This document shows, in pieces, positions 7,309 through 14,387 of a stretch of 18,522 bases of DNA. The translations under genes were made by a program, and so were the position numbers. The notes under the pieces were generated by a model. It made no database searches. It was given only the letters and a program-made list of their open reading frames with translations, and was not told where the DNA came from. The stretch comes from Thermoplasmata archaeon (GTDB taxonomy: Archaea > Thermoplasmatota > Thermoplasmata > Lutacidiplasmatales > UBA184): contig JASHPV010000053.1 in assembly GCA_030037875.1 (NCBI GenBank), forward strand, positions 1 to 18,522, read 5' to 3'. Numbering within the stretch: the stretch's first letter is position 1; each line of letters starts with the position of its first letter.

Positions 7309-7605
7309 TCACCGGGACGGGGCGGGGCCGAGTTTCCGAATCTCGTCAGCCAGGAGACGCAGTAGCTTCGTCTTCGATACGCCGGCCCGTTTGGTCACCT
7401 TGACCCGACCGGCTTCCCCGGGTCCCTGTCGCGGGTACCCCCGTTCGGGTTCGGCCTGGGCCTGGAACCCCAGCGATTTGGCCGCGGCGACGATTTGTTC
7501 GACCGTGGCCGAGGACGGCGCATGGGCCGAGGGCACCCGACGGCCGTCGGAACGCGAGCTGTCCTTGACCAGGTAAGCCGGGTAGACGTAGATATGGTCC
7601 GGCAT
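7309..7605 (-). CDS. srp19: Signal recognition particle subunit SRP19
   Basis: A 98-residue RNA-binding protein that clamps helices 6 and 8 of SRP RNA and promotes SRP54 binding for co-translational targeting to the membrane. Family signature: IYVYPAYLVKDSSRSDGRRV near 5-24, then a central part ending in RGYPRQ and a basic stretch VKVTKRAGVSKTKLLRLLAD. Length is normal for archaeal SRP19. ATG 7605 starts directly before the first conserved strand. It lies 19 bases after S8e and four bases before the GPN GTPase, so it is the middle gene of a three-gene operon. Confidence 0.93.
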   Translation of the reverse strand: MPDHIYVYPAYLVKDSSRSDGRRVPSAHAPSSATVEQIVAAAKSLGFQAQAEPERGYPRQGPGEAGRVKVTKRAGVSKTKLLRLLADEIRKLGPAPSR

Positions 7606-7624
7606 CGGCGCACGAGAAGTCGGC

Positions 7625-8038
7625 TCAAGCCGGTGCCGGGGCAGGGGCCGGCGCCTTCTCGGCGACCCGGATGCCATTGAGGACACCGTCCTGGCCGGGC
7701 CGGGAGCGGACCTCGACGAGGCCGAGGTCGGTCTCGACCAGAGCACCGCGGGTGATGATGTTTCGTTGGACGTAGTTCGGATTGGCCTTGTTCTCCCGGA
7801 CGGAGAGCACCTTGGCCGGTTGGATCTTCTTGGTCGCTGGGTCGTAGACGTTGATCGCAATCGCGGTCAGGATCCGCAGCTTCCGGTTCGCCCCGCGCAC
7901 CCGGTACTTTTTGACGAACCCCGAGCCGATGGTGGCGAACTGGAACTCCCGGGCGATCTCGAAACGCCGCTTCTTCCGGAAGGGGCGAAGGCGTCCGCCG
8001 GACGGCTTCCGATGCGAGCGACCCTGCCACAGACCCAT
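7625..8038 (-). CDS. rps8e: 30S ribosomal protein S8e
   Basis: Archaeal/eukaryal small-subunit ribosomal protein, 137 residues. The opening MGLWQGRSHRKPSGGRLRPF is the family signature, followed by RRFEIAREF, KKYRVRGANRKLRILTA, the PATKKIQPAKVLSVREN segment and NYVQRNIITRGALVET. The C-terminus carries a short Ala-Pro repeat (APAPAPAPA), a low-complexity tail beyond the family core. First gene of the S8e-SRP19-GPN operon. An AT-rich box at 8080-8087 lies 45 bases before ATG 8038, leaving room for a leader of roughly 18 bases. Confidence 0.96.
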   Translation of the reverse strand: MGLWQGRSHRKPSGGRLRPFRKKRRFEIAREFQFATIGSGFVKKYRVRGANRKLRILTAIAINVYDPATKKIQPAKVLSVRENKANPNYVQRNIITRGALVETDLGLVEVRSRPGQDGVLNGIRVAEKAPAPAPAPA

Positions 8039-8079
8039 GGTTTTCTCGACGGCGGGAGAGCGCTTCGAGCCGGGTGCGT

Positions 8080-8087
8080 TATTTAGT
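8080..8087 (-). promoter_or_regulatory. TATA box of the S8e operon
   Basis: The minus strand reads ACTAAATA, one of the clearest TATA-like boxes in the window. Its centre is about 45 bases before ATG 8038, implying a short leader rather than a leaderless mRNA. Confidence 0.5.
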
Positions 8088-8123
8088 GTTTCCCCGGCGC
8101 GGTCGGGCTCGTGCGGGACTCGG

Positions 8124-9227
8124 TCACCGGCCGATGGTAAGGACCGTTTTGACGCCCTCGGACTTTCCCCCGGAGAGGATCGGCCCATACTCGGTCCACG
8201 GGAGCCGCTGGCTCACCAGCTGCTCGGCCACGGTCCCCCAGCGTCGCCGGAATGCCGTCAGATGCCGAAGCCCCATCTCGAAATGTCGACGGCTCGCATT
8301 GACCGATCCGACGATCGCCTGGTTCTGCGTCATGAGCCGGCGGACCATCTCCCCGGCCGGGACGGACACTTCATCCCCCGCGTCGGCCGCGATCCCCGCG
8401 GCGACCAGCGCACCGTTCGGACCCAGACGCGATGTCAAGTCGAAGTGAAGGGCCGCTGATCCGGTGGCGTCCAGTATCAGGTCGAACCGTTGCTTCCCGA
8501 GAACCGACAGTCCGGCGGATACGTTCGCGTGTCGCGCGCCGATCGCGGTCAGCATCGAAGCGGGAGGTGCGTCCTCTCTCTCGCGGTCGATCGCGGTCAC
8601 CTCGAAACCTTCCGCCGCAAGCACGAGCACGGCGAGAATCCCCAGGGCTCCAGTTCCCATCACAAGGGCCGTTCGGGGCCGACCGCCGTTCGTTCCGGGC
8701 ACGACCTCCGTGCGGTCCAGTACTCGCTTGCCCTGCTGTACCGCCTTCTCGACCACGCTCAAGGGCACCAGGAGCACCGCGCTCAGCCGGTGGGGGCGCG
8801 GGACGCGCACAAGGTGCTCCGGCCGCTCGACGTAGAACTCCGCGAGGTAGCCATCCCGGCCCTTGATGCCTCGTTCCGTGAACAGGCCGGTTTCGCAGAA
8901 ATCGGGCCGGCTGGTTCGGCAGCACCGGCAGATACCGCATCCCCGTCGTACCGTGGCGACCACTTCGTCGCCGACCCGGAGGTTGCGCACGGCGGCGCCC
9001 ACCTGGACGACCTTCCCCAAGTTCTCGTGACCCAGAACGAGGTCGGGCCGGCCTTCCGGAAGAGCGCCGTATCGTCCGGCCACGATCTCTCGGTCCGTGC
9101 GGCAGATACCGCATTCGAGGACTCGCACTTTCACCTCGTCGGGCCCCGGGGACGGGTCGGGCACTTTGCCCATCCGTACCCCGGCTCTGGGCGGCGCTAC
9201 GAGGAGCGCTTCCACCGACCTCCTCAC
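8124..9227 (-). CDS. gdh: Glucose 1-dehydrogenase, archaeal zinc-dependent type
   Basis: Oxidises glucose (often also galactose) to the lactone, first step of the archaeal Entner-Doudoroff pathways. In 367 residues: catalytic-zinc segment CGICRTDREI (Cys39) and GHE (His67, Glu68), the structural-zinc cluster CGICRCC...DFC (Cys97, 100, 102/103, 111) followed by ETGLFTERGIKGRDGYLAEF, which is highly characteristic of this family, the Rossmann MGTGALG at 191-197, and VNASRRHF near the end. The residue after the second Rossmann strand is acidic (Asp214 in TAIDRERED), which tends to favour NAD over NADP. GTG 9227 overlaps the TGA of the KDG aldolase gene (GTGA), so the two are translationally coupled. 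Confidence 0.9.
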   Translation of the reverse strand: MRRSVEALLVAPPRAGVRMGKVPDPSPGPDEVKVRVLECGICRTDREIVAGRYGALPEGRPDLVLGHENLGKVVQVGAAVRNLRVGDEVVATVRRGCGICRCCRTSRPDFCETGLFTERGIKGRDGYLAEFYVERPEHLVRVPRPHRLSAVLLVPLSVVEKAVQQGKRVLDRTEVVPGTNGGRPRTALVMGTGALGILAVLVLAAEGFEVTAIDREREDAPPASMLTAIGARHANVSAGLSVLGKQRFDLILDATGSAALHFDLTSRLGPNGALVAAGIAADAGDEVSVPAGEMVRRLMTQNQAIVGSVNASRRHFEMGLRHLTAFRRRWGTVAEQLVSQRLPWTEYGPILSGGKSEGVKTVLTIGR

Positions 9228-10117
9228 AAGAACGGACGAAGCAGCGCCTCGGCCGGCCCGAGCGCGGCATCGACCTTGGCACGTTCTTCGCTCGTCAGCG
9301 GACCGTACGGCTCTCGGTATCCCACCTCGGCTCCCCGTAACCGGTGAGCGAGATACTTCACTACCGCCGGGAAGGGGCCGGCCTCCAGGGCGACGAGGAG
9401 CGCCCGCAGCGGCGGCTCGAGCGCGAGGACCTTCTCCGCGTCCCCTTTCCGCGCCGCGGCCACCAATTCAACGGCAAGTCGGGGAACGACATTTGACGAA
9501 CCCATGACGGCCCCAACGGCGCCGGCCGCTATCGCGGCCCCGGCGAGGCCGTCATCGCCCGCGAATACGGCAAACCCTTCGGGGGCGCCGTGGAGGAAGC
9601 CGCGAATGGAGTCGATCGATCCGGAAGTGTCCTTGAGGCCGGACAAAACTTTCTCGCGGGCGAGCTCGTGCACGAGACCGGGCGAGAGGGCGTACCCGAC
9701 GTGGGCCGGGATGTTGTAGCCCAAGACGGGCACCCCCACCGCTTTCTTGATCGCCCGGTAGTAGTGCTTGATCGATGCCTCCGTGGGCGTAAGATAGTAC
9801 GGGGGTAGCGCCACCACGGCGGCAGCCCCGGCCTCCTCGGCCTGCTCCGCGTTGGCCACCGCCTGAGCGGTGGCGGGAGCCCCACACCCTACCCAGGCAT
9901 CGGTGTGCCACCCGAGGCTTTCAATGACCGCTTCGAGGAGCACCGGCCGCTCGGGCGCGGTTACCAGGGGAAACTCGCCCGTTGTTCCGAGCGCGAAAAT
10001 GTGGTCGACCCGGGCATCGCATAGCTTTCGGGTGAAGCGCCCGTTCTGCCCCGCATCGATCTCTCCATTCTCCCCAAAAATCGTGACGACGGGCACGGCC
10101 AGGCCCTCGAGCGCCAC
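9224..10117 (-). CDS. kdgA: 2-keto-3-deoxygluconate aldolase (DapA/NAL superfamily)
   Basis: Class I aldolase that splits 2-keto-3-deoxy-(6-phospho)gluconate into pyruvate and glyceraldehyde (3-phosphate). In 297 residues: GTTGEF at 44-49 (carboxylate-binding loop), catalytic tyrosine in LGYNIP (Tyr134), and Schiff-base lysine in SGLKDTSGSI (Lys162). These features are shared by dihydrodipicolinate synthases; KDG aldolase is preferred because the next gene, overlapping by four bases, is glucose dehydrogenase. GTG 10117 is chosen because a TATA-like box is centred about 29 bases upstream and the barrel begins right after it. The frame stays open upstream but that part has no family resemblance. 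Confidence 0.87.
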   Translation of the reverse strand: MALEGLAVPVVTIFGENGEIDAGQNGRFTRKLCDARVDHIFALGTTGEFPLVTAPERPVLLEAVIESLGWHTDAWVGCGAPATAQAVANAEQAEEAGAAAVVALPPYYLTPTEASIKHYYRAIKKAVGVPVLGYNIPAHVGYALSPGLVHELAREKVLSGLKDTSGSIDSIRGFLHGAPEGFAVFAGDDGLAGAAIAAGAVGAVMGSSNVVPRLAVELVAAARKGDAEKVLALEPPLRALLVALEAGPFPAVVKYLAHRLRGAEVGYREPYGPLTSEERAKVDAALGPAEALLRPFL

Positions 10118-10141
10118 GGAAGGGCCACCGCGAAAACGCGG

Positions 10142-10149
10142 GTTAATTC
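10142..10149 (-). promoter_or_regulatory. TATA box of the KDG aldolase-glucose dehydrogenase operon
   Basis: The minus strand reads GAATTAAC, centred about 29 bases before GTG 10117. This implies a leaderless mRNA and decides the start codon of the aldolase. Confidence 0.45.
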
Positions 10150-10181
10150 TTTCCGAGAAACGACATCCAACGACGGAACCC

Positions 10182-10188
10182 AGATACG
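10182..10188 (+). promoter_or_regulatory. TATA-like box of the RNase HII gene
   Basis: AGATACG is centred 27 bases before ATG 10212. It is a weak box with leaderless-type spacing. Confidence 0.3.
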
Positions 10189-10211
10189 CCGGGACCGCTC
10201 TCTCTGTTCCG

Positions 10212-10874
10212 ATGGCTCCGAAGGTCCTCGGGATCGACGAGGCCGGACGGGGCAGCGTGCTCGGCCCCTTGGTCGTCGGGGGATTCCTGGTCGAACGGAG
10301 TCGACTCGAAGAACTGAGAACGCTCGGGGTCCGCGACTCCAAGCTTCTGTCGCGCGCTCAACGGGAGGACCTGTTCGATCGGCTGAAGGACCTCGGCGAG
10401 CGGATCGCGATTGAGATCCCTCCGAACGAAATCGATTCGGCCGTGGCTCGACGGCAGCTCAACGTGCTCGAGGCGCGGGTCTTCGCCCGGCTCCTGCGGA
10501 TGACCGACGCGCGCGAGATCTTCGTCGACGCCTGCGACCCCCGTCAGGAACGGTTCGGTCGGCGAGTGAAATCGATGGCTCGCACCTCGGCCCGGGTGGT
10601 CTCCCGGCACCACGCCGACCGGGACCTGCCGGTCGTATCGGCCGCGTCGATCGTCGCCAAGGTGTGCCGCGACCGCGCCATGGACCGACTGCGCACCCAG
10701 TTCGACTCGGACTGCGGCAGCGGGTACGCCTCCGATGCGAAGACCCAAGAGTTCGTCGCCTCGCATCTCGCGGTCGAAACCGAGCGCGTGGCGTGGCTGC
10801 GGTATTCGTGGAGCACGGTTGAAAGGCTTAAACCGCGACCTCCACTCCGAACGCTGGATCACGAATGGCAGTAA
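10212..10874 (+). CDS. rnhB: Ribonuclease HII
   Basis: Removes ribonucleotides and RNA primers from RNA-DNA hybrids. The 220-residue protein has the full type 2 RNase H set: GIDEAGRG at 7-14 (Asp9, Glu10), GVRDSKLLS at 39-47, FVDACD at 104-109 (Asp106), and VSAASIVAKVCRD at 142-154 with Asp154. The four acidic catalytic residues are therefore present. ATG 10212 lies directly before the first motif, and a TATA-like box is 27 bases upstream. The last 10 bases overlap the start of the SCP2-like gene, which also has its own promoter box inside this gene. Confidence 0.95.
   Translation: MAPKVLGIDEAGRGSVLGPLVVGGFLVERSRLEELRTLGVRDSKLLSRAQREDLFDRLKDLGERIAIEIPPNEIDSAVARRQLNVLEARVFARLLRMTDAREIFVDACDPRQERFGRRVKSMARTSARVVSRHHADRDLPVVSAASIVAKVCRDRAMDRLRTQFDSDCGSGYASDAKTQEFVASHLAVETERVAWLRYSWSTVERLKPRPPLRTLDHEWQ
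10827..10833 (+). promoter_or_regulatory. TATA-like box of the SCP2-like gene, inside rnhB
   Basis: CTTAAAC, preceded by a purine-rich GAAAGG that could serve as the TFB recognition element, lies 35 bases before ATG 10865. The SCP2-GNAT pair may therefore be transcribed independently of rnhB. Confidence 0.4.
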
Positions 10875-11203
10875 TCGAAGAGACGCTGGCCTCGCTGGTG
10901 GAGCGATTCAATCGCCACGCGGCCCAGAATCCGGCGGTGAAGACCGAGCTCGCCGGCCTCGTACGGAGCATCGCGATCCATTTCTCCGATGGGGGCGATT
11001 TCCTGGTGGACCTGAAGGACGGCAACCTCGGGGGCCTGCGCACGGGCAACTCCACCCGTACCGACCTCACGATCCGGACGGACACGGCCACGTTCCTGGG
11101 GTTGATCAACAAGGAGATCGGTCCCATGAAGGCCCTCGTGACGCGGAAGCTCCAGATCGAAGGGACGCTGGAAGACAAGCTCCTGTTCCGCAAGCTGTTG
11201 TAA
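10865..11203 (+). CDS. SCP2-like (sterol-carrier domain) protein
   Basis: A 112-residue stand-alone SCP2-fold protein; members bind lipids or other hydrophobic ligands, and the archaeal ones are uncharacterised. The family pattern is visible: an N-terminal amphipathic helix (LASLVERFNRHAAQNP), strands around IAIHFSDGGDFLVDLKDG, the TDLTIRTDTATFLGLINKEI segment typical of SCP2 (strand then the dFlaLi-type helix), and the end KLQIEGTLEDKLLFRKLL, which matches the usual kikgdl...l close. It overlaps the end of rnhB by 10 bases and is followed 18 bases later by the GNAT gene on the same strand. Confidence 0.85.
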   Translation: MAVIEETLASLVERFNRHAAQNPAVKTELAGLVRSIAIHFSDGGDFLVDLKDGNLGGLRTGNSTRTDLTIRTDTATFLGLINKEIGPMKALVTRKLQIEGTLEDKLLFRKLL

Positions 11204-11221
11204 TCGCTCGGACCGACCGCC

Positions 11222-12055
11222 ATGCCGCCGACGCCGATGCCGTACGGAGATTGGCCGCGGGTGGACGGCCTCACGGCGCTCACCCCCTCCGAGGGGGTCC
11301 AATTGGCCGAGCAGTTGCCCGTCACCCCGTTCTTTGTCCTCTCCTATGGATATCTTCGGCACGGCATCGACCGCGCCTTCGCGGCGGGTCCGCTCGGAGA
11401 CCCCGAGGCGGTGATCATCGAGCACCGGGGATTCACCGGTGAACCGGAGTATCACGGCCGAAACCCGGAGGCGGGTTGGGCCCTGCTGTCCCGGATTCCC
11501 GGCTGGTTTTGCGTGAACGGATTGACCGACGACATGGCTCCGTTCGCCCCGATCCTCGAGCGGGAGGTCCGTCTTCCATCTCGGTGGCTCGGCGATCTGT
11601 TCTACACGCTGGAAACGGAGCCCCGTCCGCACTCCCATCCCTCGGTCCGTCTCCTTGGCGCGCCGGATATCCCCCTGCTTCAACGCGCCGCCCCGGAGCT
11701 TCGGATCGGCGGTTACCCGACCTACGAGGAAGCGCTCACCGAGGGCGTGGCGGCGGCCGCCATCATCGACGGCCGGATCGTAGCCGTGGCGGACAACTCC
11801 GCGTCCAACCGTCGATACGCCGACATCGGGGTAACAACGCTCGAGCCGTATCGCCGACGGGGGCTCTCCTCGGCGGCAGCCTATCTAGTGGCACGGGAAG
11901 TTCAGGCTCGGGGCCTCATCCCGATCTGGAGCACGTCCAGCACCAATCGGGCCTCCCAGCGCGTAGCGACCAAGTTGGGTTTTCGACCGCACAGTCGCGG
12001 CGAGTTCCTGGTCTTTGATCAGCTCAAGGAGACCGGCGGCTACCGTCCGGCCTAA
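11222..12055 (+). CDS. GNAT-family N-acetyltransferase
   Basis: Predicted acetyl-CoA-dependent acetyltransferase of unknown substrate, 277 residues. The C-terminal half carries the GNAT core: ADIGVTTLEPYRRRGLSS near residues 200-217 holds the acetyl-CoA pyrophosphate loop (RRRGLS), then the helix AAAYLVAREVQARG, and STSSTNRASQRVATKLGF, the usual N-x-x-S-x-x-x-x-x-x-x-L-G-F motif. The N-terminal half (about 1-140) is a diverged domain, as in the FR47/ZmaR-like two-domain GNATs. It follows the SCP2-like gene after 18 bases, so the two are probably co-transcribed. It converges on the arginine decarboxylase gene with a four-base overlap. Confidence 0.85.
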   Translation: MPPTPMPYGDWPRVDGLTALTPSEGVQLAEQLPVTPFFVLSYGYLRHGIDRAFAAGPLGDPEAVIIEHRGFTGEPEYHGRNPEAGWALLSRIPGWFCVNGLTDDMAPFAPILEREVRLPSRWLGDLFYTLETEPRPHSHPSVRLLGAPDIPLLQRAAPELRIGGYPTYEEALTEGVAAAAIIDGRIVAVADNSASNRRYADIGVTTLEPYRRRGLSSAAAYLVAREVQARGLIPIWSTSSTNRASQRVATKLGFRPHSRGEFLVFDQLKETGGYRPA

Positions 12056-12555
12056 GGGAGAAAGACGCACGCCGCGATACAGACCCCGTAATGGTCCATC
12101 GGGATCGACAGCTCCTCCGTGCGGTACTGGATCCGTTTGAGCTCGACCCCGCGGAAGTGGGCGATCTCCTCCATCCGCCATTTGAGGAATTCCTTGAGCG
12201 CTTTCTGGGTCCCGTTCAAGTGGCCCTCGGCCACGTACCCTCCTTCGCCATCGGTACGGAACCCGTAGGAGATCCCGGCGCTCACGACTTCTCCTTCGCC
12301 TCCCCCCTGCCGCGCGAGCACCGCATGGGTGACCGCCCCCCGAGGCAGCCGTTCTCGGTCGACCTGGCGGACCCCGATCGGCAGAACGGAGGACACGGAC
12401 ACGAGGTTCTGTTCGCCGATACCGGCCTGGAGCAGCGCCAGGTCGAAGGCATTGAGCTCGCTCACCTTGTTGATTCCCTTTCCACTGGTCACGAAGAACC
12501 GGGTCGGGGTCGGGACGAGAGAGAACCCCGGATGCGCCGCGGGAGAGTGAGGCAC
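12052..12555 (-). CDS. pdaD: Pyruvoyl-dependent arginine decarboxylase
   Basis: Makes agmatine from arginine; agmatine feeds polyamine synthesis and, in archaea, agmatidine modification of tRNA-Ile. The proenzyme of 167 residues cleaves itself between Ser55 and Ser56 in NLVSVSSVLP, the new N-terminal Ser becoming the pyruvoyl cofactor. Other family segments are FFVTSGKGINKVSELNAFD at 20-38, VVSAGISYGF, GYVAEGHLNG with the catalytic Glu region, and the final MDHYGVCIAACVFLP. GTG 12555 is chosen because a TATA box is centred 26.5 bases upstream and no other start precedes the conserved FFVTSG. It is transcribed alone and converges on the GNAT gene. Confidence 0.95.
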   Translation of the reverse strand: MPHSPAAHPGFSLVPTPTRFFVTSGKGINKVSELNAFDLALLQAGIGEQNLVSVSSVLPIGVRQVDRERLPRGAVTHAVLARQGGGEGEVVSAGISYGFRTDGEGGYVAEGHLNGTQKALKEFLKWRMEEIAHFRGVELKRIQYRTEELSIPMDHYGVCIAACVFLP

Positions 12556-12576
12556 GAGGGGCCGGATTCGTGTCGC

Positions 12577-12586
12577 GGCTTAAGCC
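12577..12586 (-). promoter_or_regulatory. TATA box of the arginine decarboxylase gene
   Basis: GGCTTAAGCC, a perfect 10-base palindrome, is centred 26.5 bases before GTG 12555. This fits a leaderless mRNA. Being palindromic it would look the same from both strands. Confidence 0.45.
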
Positions 12587-12596
12587 TTGAGTCAAG

Positions 12597-13169
12597 TCAG
12601 ACCATAATCGCGTGGCGTCGGCGCATCGATTCCTCGCTCTCGCCCCGGGCGCCCATGATCGCACTGATGAGCGCGTCGGTGAACTGCAGGCTGGCCGATT
12701 CGAACAGGGTGCCCAGCGGCGCCAGCTCGGGCTGTTGCTTGTCCTCGGGAAAATCCAACGGGATGGCCAGATTGGCGGCGTGGGCGAGCTTGGAGCTCGA
12801 ACGCCCGGTCAGGACCACCAGCTGGGCTCCCTCGCGGCGCACGATGTTCGCCGTCTGGATGCTGGATTGGCTTTCGCCCCGGCCGGAGAGGATGAACACC
12901 GCGTCGCCCGCGCGCACGATGGGCGTCGTGCTCTCTCCGATCACGAAAGCGGCCAACCCGACCTGGACCAATCGCATCGCGAAGGCCCGGCCGATGATCC
13001 CGCTGCGTCCGGCGCCGTAGACAAAGATCTCCGGCGCCTTGAGGAGGATCTCCACCGTTCGCTGGACCACGCCGGCCGGAATTCCCGCCAGCGCCTCCGA
13101 CACTCGACGGGCGATGTAGTCCTGGGACTGCGTGAACGTCGTGGGCTCGGACCCGCTAGTGCCGGCCAT
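12597..13169 (-). CDS. SIS-domain 6-phospho-3-hexuloisomerase (PHI/HxlB type)
   Basis: Likely interconverts 3-hexulose 6-phosphate and fructose 6-phosphate, the second step of the ribulose monophosphate route that many archaea run in reverse to make ribulose 5-phosphate. The 190-residue single SIS domain shows VYGAGRSGIIGRAFAMRLVQ near 49-68, VIGESTTPIVRAGDAVFILS, GRGESQSSIQTA (the SIS sugar-phosphate Ser cluster) and APLGTLFE with the catalytic Glu of this family. The C-terminal ESMRRRHAIMV resembles the usual end of archaeal PHI proteins. Its start overlaps the upstream TIM-barrel gene by 14 bases. The partner hexulose-phosphate synthase is not in the window, so the assignment rests on sequence resemblance alone. 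Confidence 0.82.
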   Translation of the reverse strand: MAGTSGSEPTTFTQSQDYIARRVSEALAGIPAGVVQRTVEILLKAPEIFVYGAGRSGIIGRAFAMRLVQVGLAAFVIGESTTPIVRAGDAVFILSGRGESQSSIQTANIVRREGAQLVVLTGRSSSKLAHAANLAIPLDFPEDKQQPELAPLGTLFESASLQFTDALISAIMGARGESEESMRRRHAIMV

Positions 13170-14340
13170 GGCTCCTCTTGGAGGCCCTCGCCGCGGAATG
13201 GGAAGCCGAGCCGTGGGAGGATCTCTTGGCGGTCCGTGGAGCCGGTTTCGATGACGGCCGGGGTGGTGGACGGGTCGTCTTCGCCGGAGCGGCGGCCTTG
13301 GCCGGAGCGGGGGAGACCTTGGCGGGCGGCGGCGCGTGCTTCTTGGTCCACCGGCGGGTCAGCGCCCGTTCGTAGAGGAGCTTGAGGTACATCCCGTCGT
13401 GCTCGAGCAGCGGGGAGCTCGAGATTACGGTGACATCGTAGTCTCGCTCGGCGAGGATCTCCGCGAGGTTGTCGAACCGGATCGACCCCCGCTTGATCGG
13501 GGTCAGGCGGAACTCCGTGGGACCATAGAACTCGACCCCGGAGAAATTGAGGTAGAGGTCGCCATGGCTGGCTTCGACGAACTGGTCGACCAGCGCCTTC
13601 AACTGGACCGTGTCCGAGAACGTGGTCCGTTCTCGGGCCGCAAGATGCGGCAGGTTGAGCACCGGCACGATCCCCTTGATCTGGTGCGCCAGCTCGAGCA
13701 CCTCCTCGCGAGAGCCGAACACATCGGGATGCCCGCTGGGCTCGACGGCGAGATGTACCGCTCCGTCGGTGGTCTTCTGGAGCCACGACTCGAGTTCCTT
13801 GGCCACCTGCGCCAGTTCGTGGATGCTGTCGGCGCGGGAACCGCCTCCGTAGAATCCCAGGTGAGTGACGTCCAGGCCGGCGCCGAGCCCCGACGCCAGC
13901 AGCCCCGCCCACTGGATCTGCCGGATGCTGCGGTCCCGCGCCTCTTCGCTCCCAAAGAAATCGACGTAGTACGGCGCGTGCAAGCTCAACCGCACGTCGA
14001 GAGCGCGGGCGAGCGCACGGGTCTGGGCGAGGTCGGCGTAGTCCTTGGCGAGGCTCCACGTGAGCCCGGTGATGTTCTGCCGTCGTTTGAGAGGAGTGCG
14101 CAACGCGGCCGGGTCGGCCGATGACCGTGTCGTCTCACCGACCTCGACGATGAGTTGGAGCGGCACGTCGAAGGGGAGTTTGCCGGCCTCTTCCTCCTGG
14201 ACGACGCGGGTGAGTGGATTGACCTTGATGAACTGGACCTCCATCGCGGTGAGGCCGAGATGATGGACGTCGGAGATGCCGTCCCGCAGAGTTCTCCCCT
14301 TGCAAGAGAGTGGTATGCCGGCCGGCCCGAAACGGATCAC
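13156..14340 (-). CDS. Endonuclease IV/xylose-isomerase-like TIM-barrel protein with basic C-terminal tail
   Basis: Member of the AP-endonuclease-2 TIM-barrel superfamily, 394 residues. It opens with the archaeal signature IRFGPAGIPLSCKGRTLRDG at 2-21 and has LSLHAPYYVDFFGSEEA near 119-134, DVTHLGFYGG near 158-166, LAVEPSGHPDVFGS at 197-210 and VLNLPHLAARE at 227-237. Against E. coli Nfo only His121, His160, Glu200 and His232 of the nine metal ligands appear kept; the second-half ligands look replaced (Asn229, Tyr263, Ser308). An AP endonuclease activity is therefore doubtful. About 50 extra residues lie between the first strand and the HAPYY motif. Residues 331-394 form a Lys/Arg/Pro/Ala-rich tail like that of histone H1. 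The GTG start fits the family N-terminus, and the gene overlaps the downstream PHI gene by 14 bases. Confidence 0.8.
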   Translation of the reverse strand: MIRFGPAGIPLSCKGRTLRDGISDVHHLGLTAMEVQFIKVNPLTRVVQEEEAGKLPFDVPLQLIVEVGETTRSSADPAALRTPLKRRQNITGLTWSLAKDYADLAQTRALARALDVRLSLHAPYYVDFFGSEEARDRSIRQIQWAGLLASGLGAGLDVTHLGFYGGGSRADSIHELAQVAKELESWLQKTTDGAVHLAVEPSGHPDVFGSREEVLELAHQIKGIVPVLNLPHLAARERTTFSDTVQLKALVDQFVEASHGDLYLNFSGVEFYGPTEFRLTPIKRGSIRFDNLAEILAERDYDVTVISSSPLLEHDGMYLKLLYERALTRRWTKKHAPPPAKVSPAPAKAAAPAKTTRPPPRPSSKPAPRTAKRSSHGSASHSAARASKRSHGRH

Positions 14341-14387
14341 AATTGACCAAATCCGGAAATCAGGGGAGGACCCCGTAATATGCGGGT

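Noticed and set aside
9870..10211. Open plus-strand frame extending RNase HII by 114 residues upstream
   Set aside because: It is antisense to the KDG aldolase gene, and GIDEAGRG follows directly after ATG 10212 as usual for the family.
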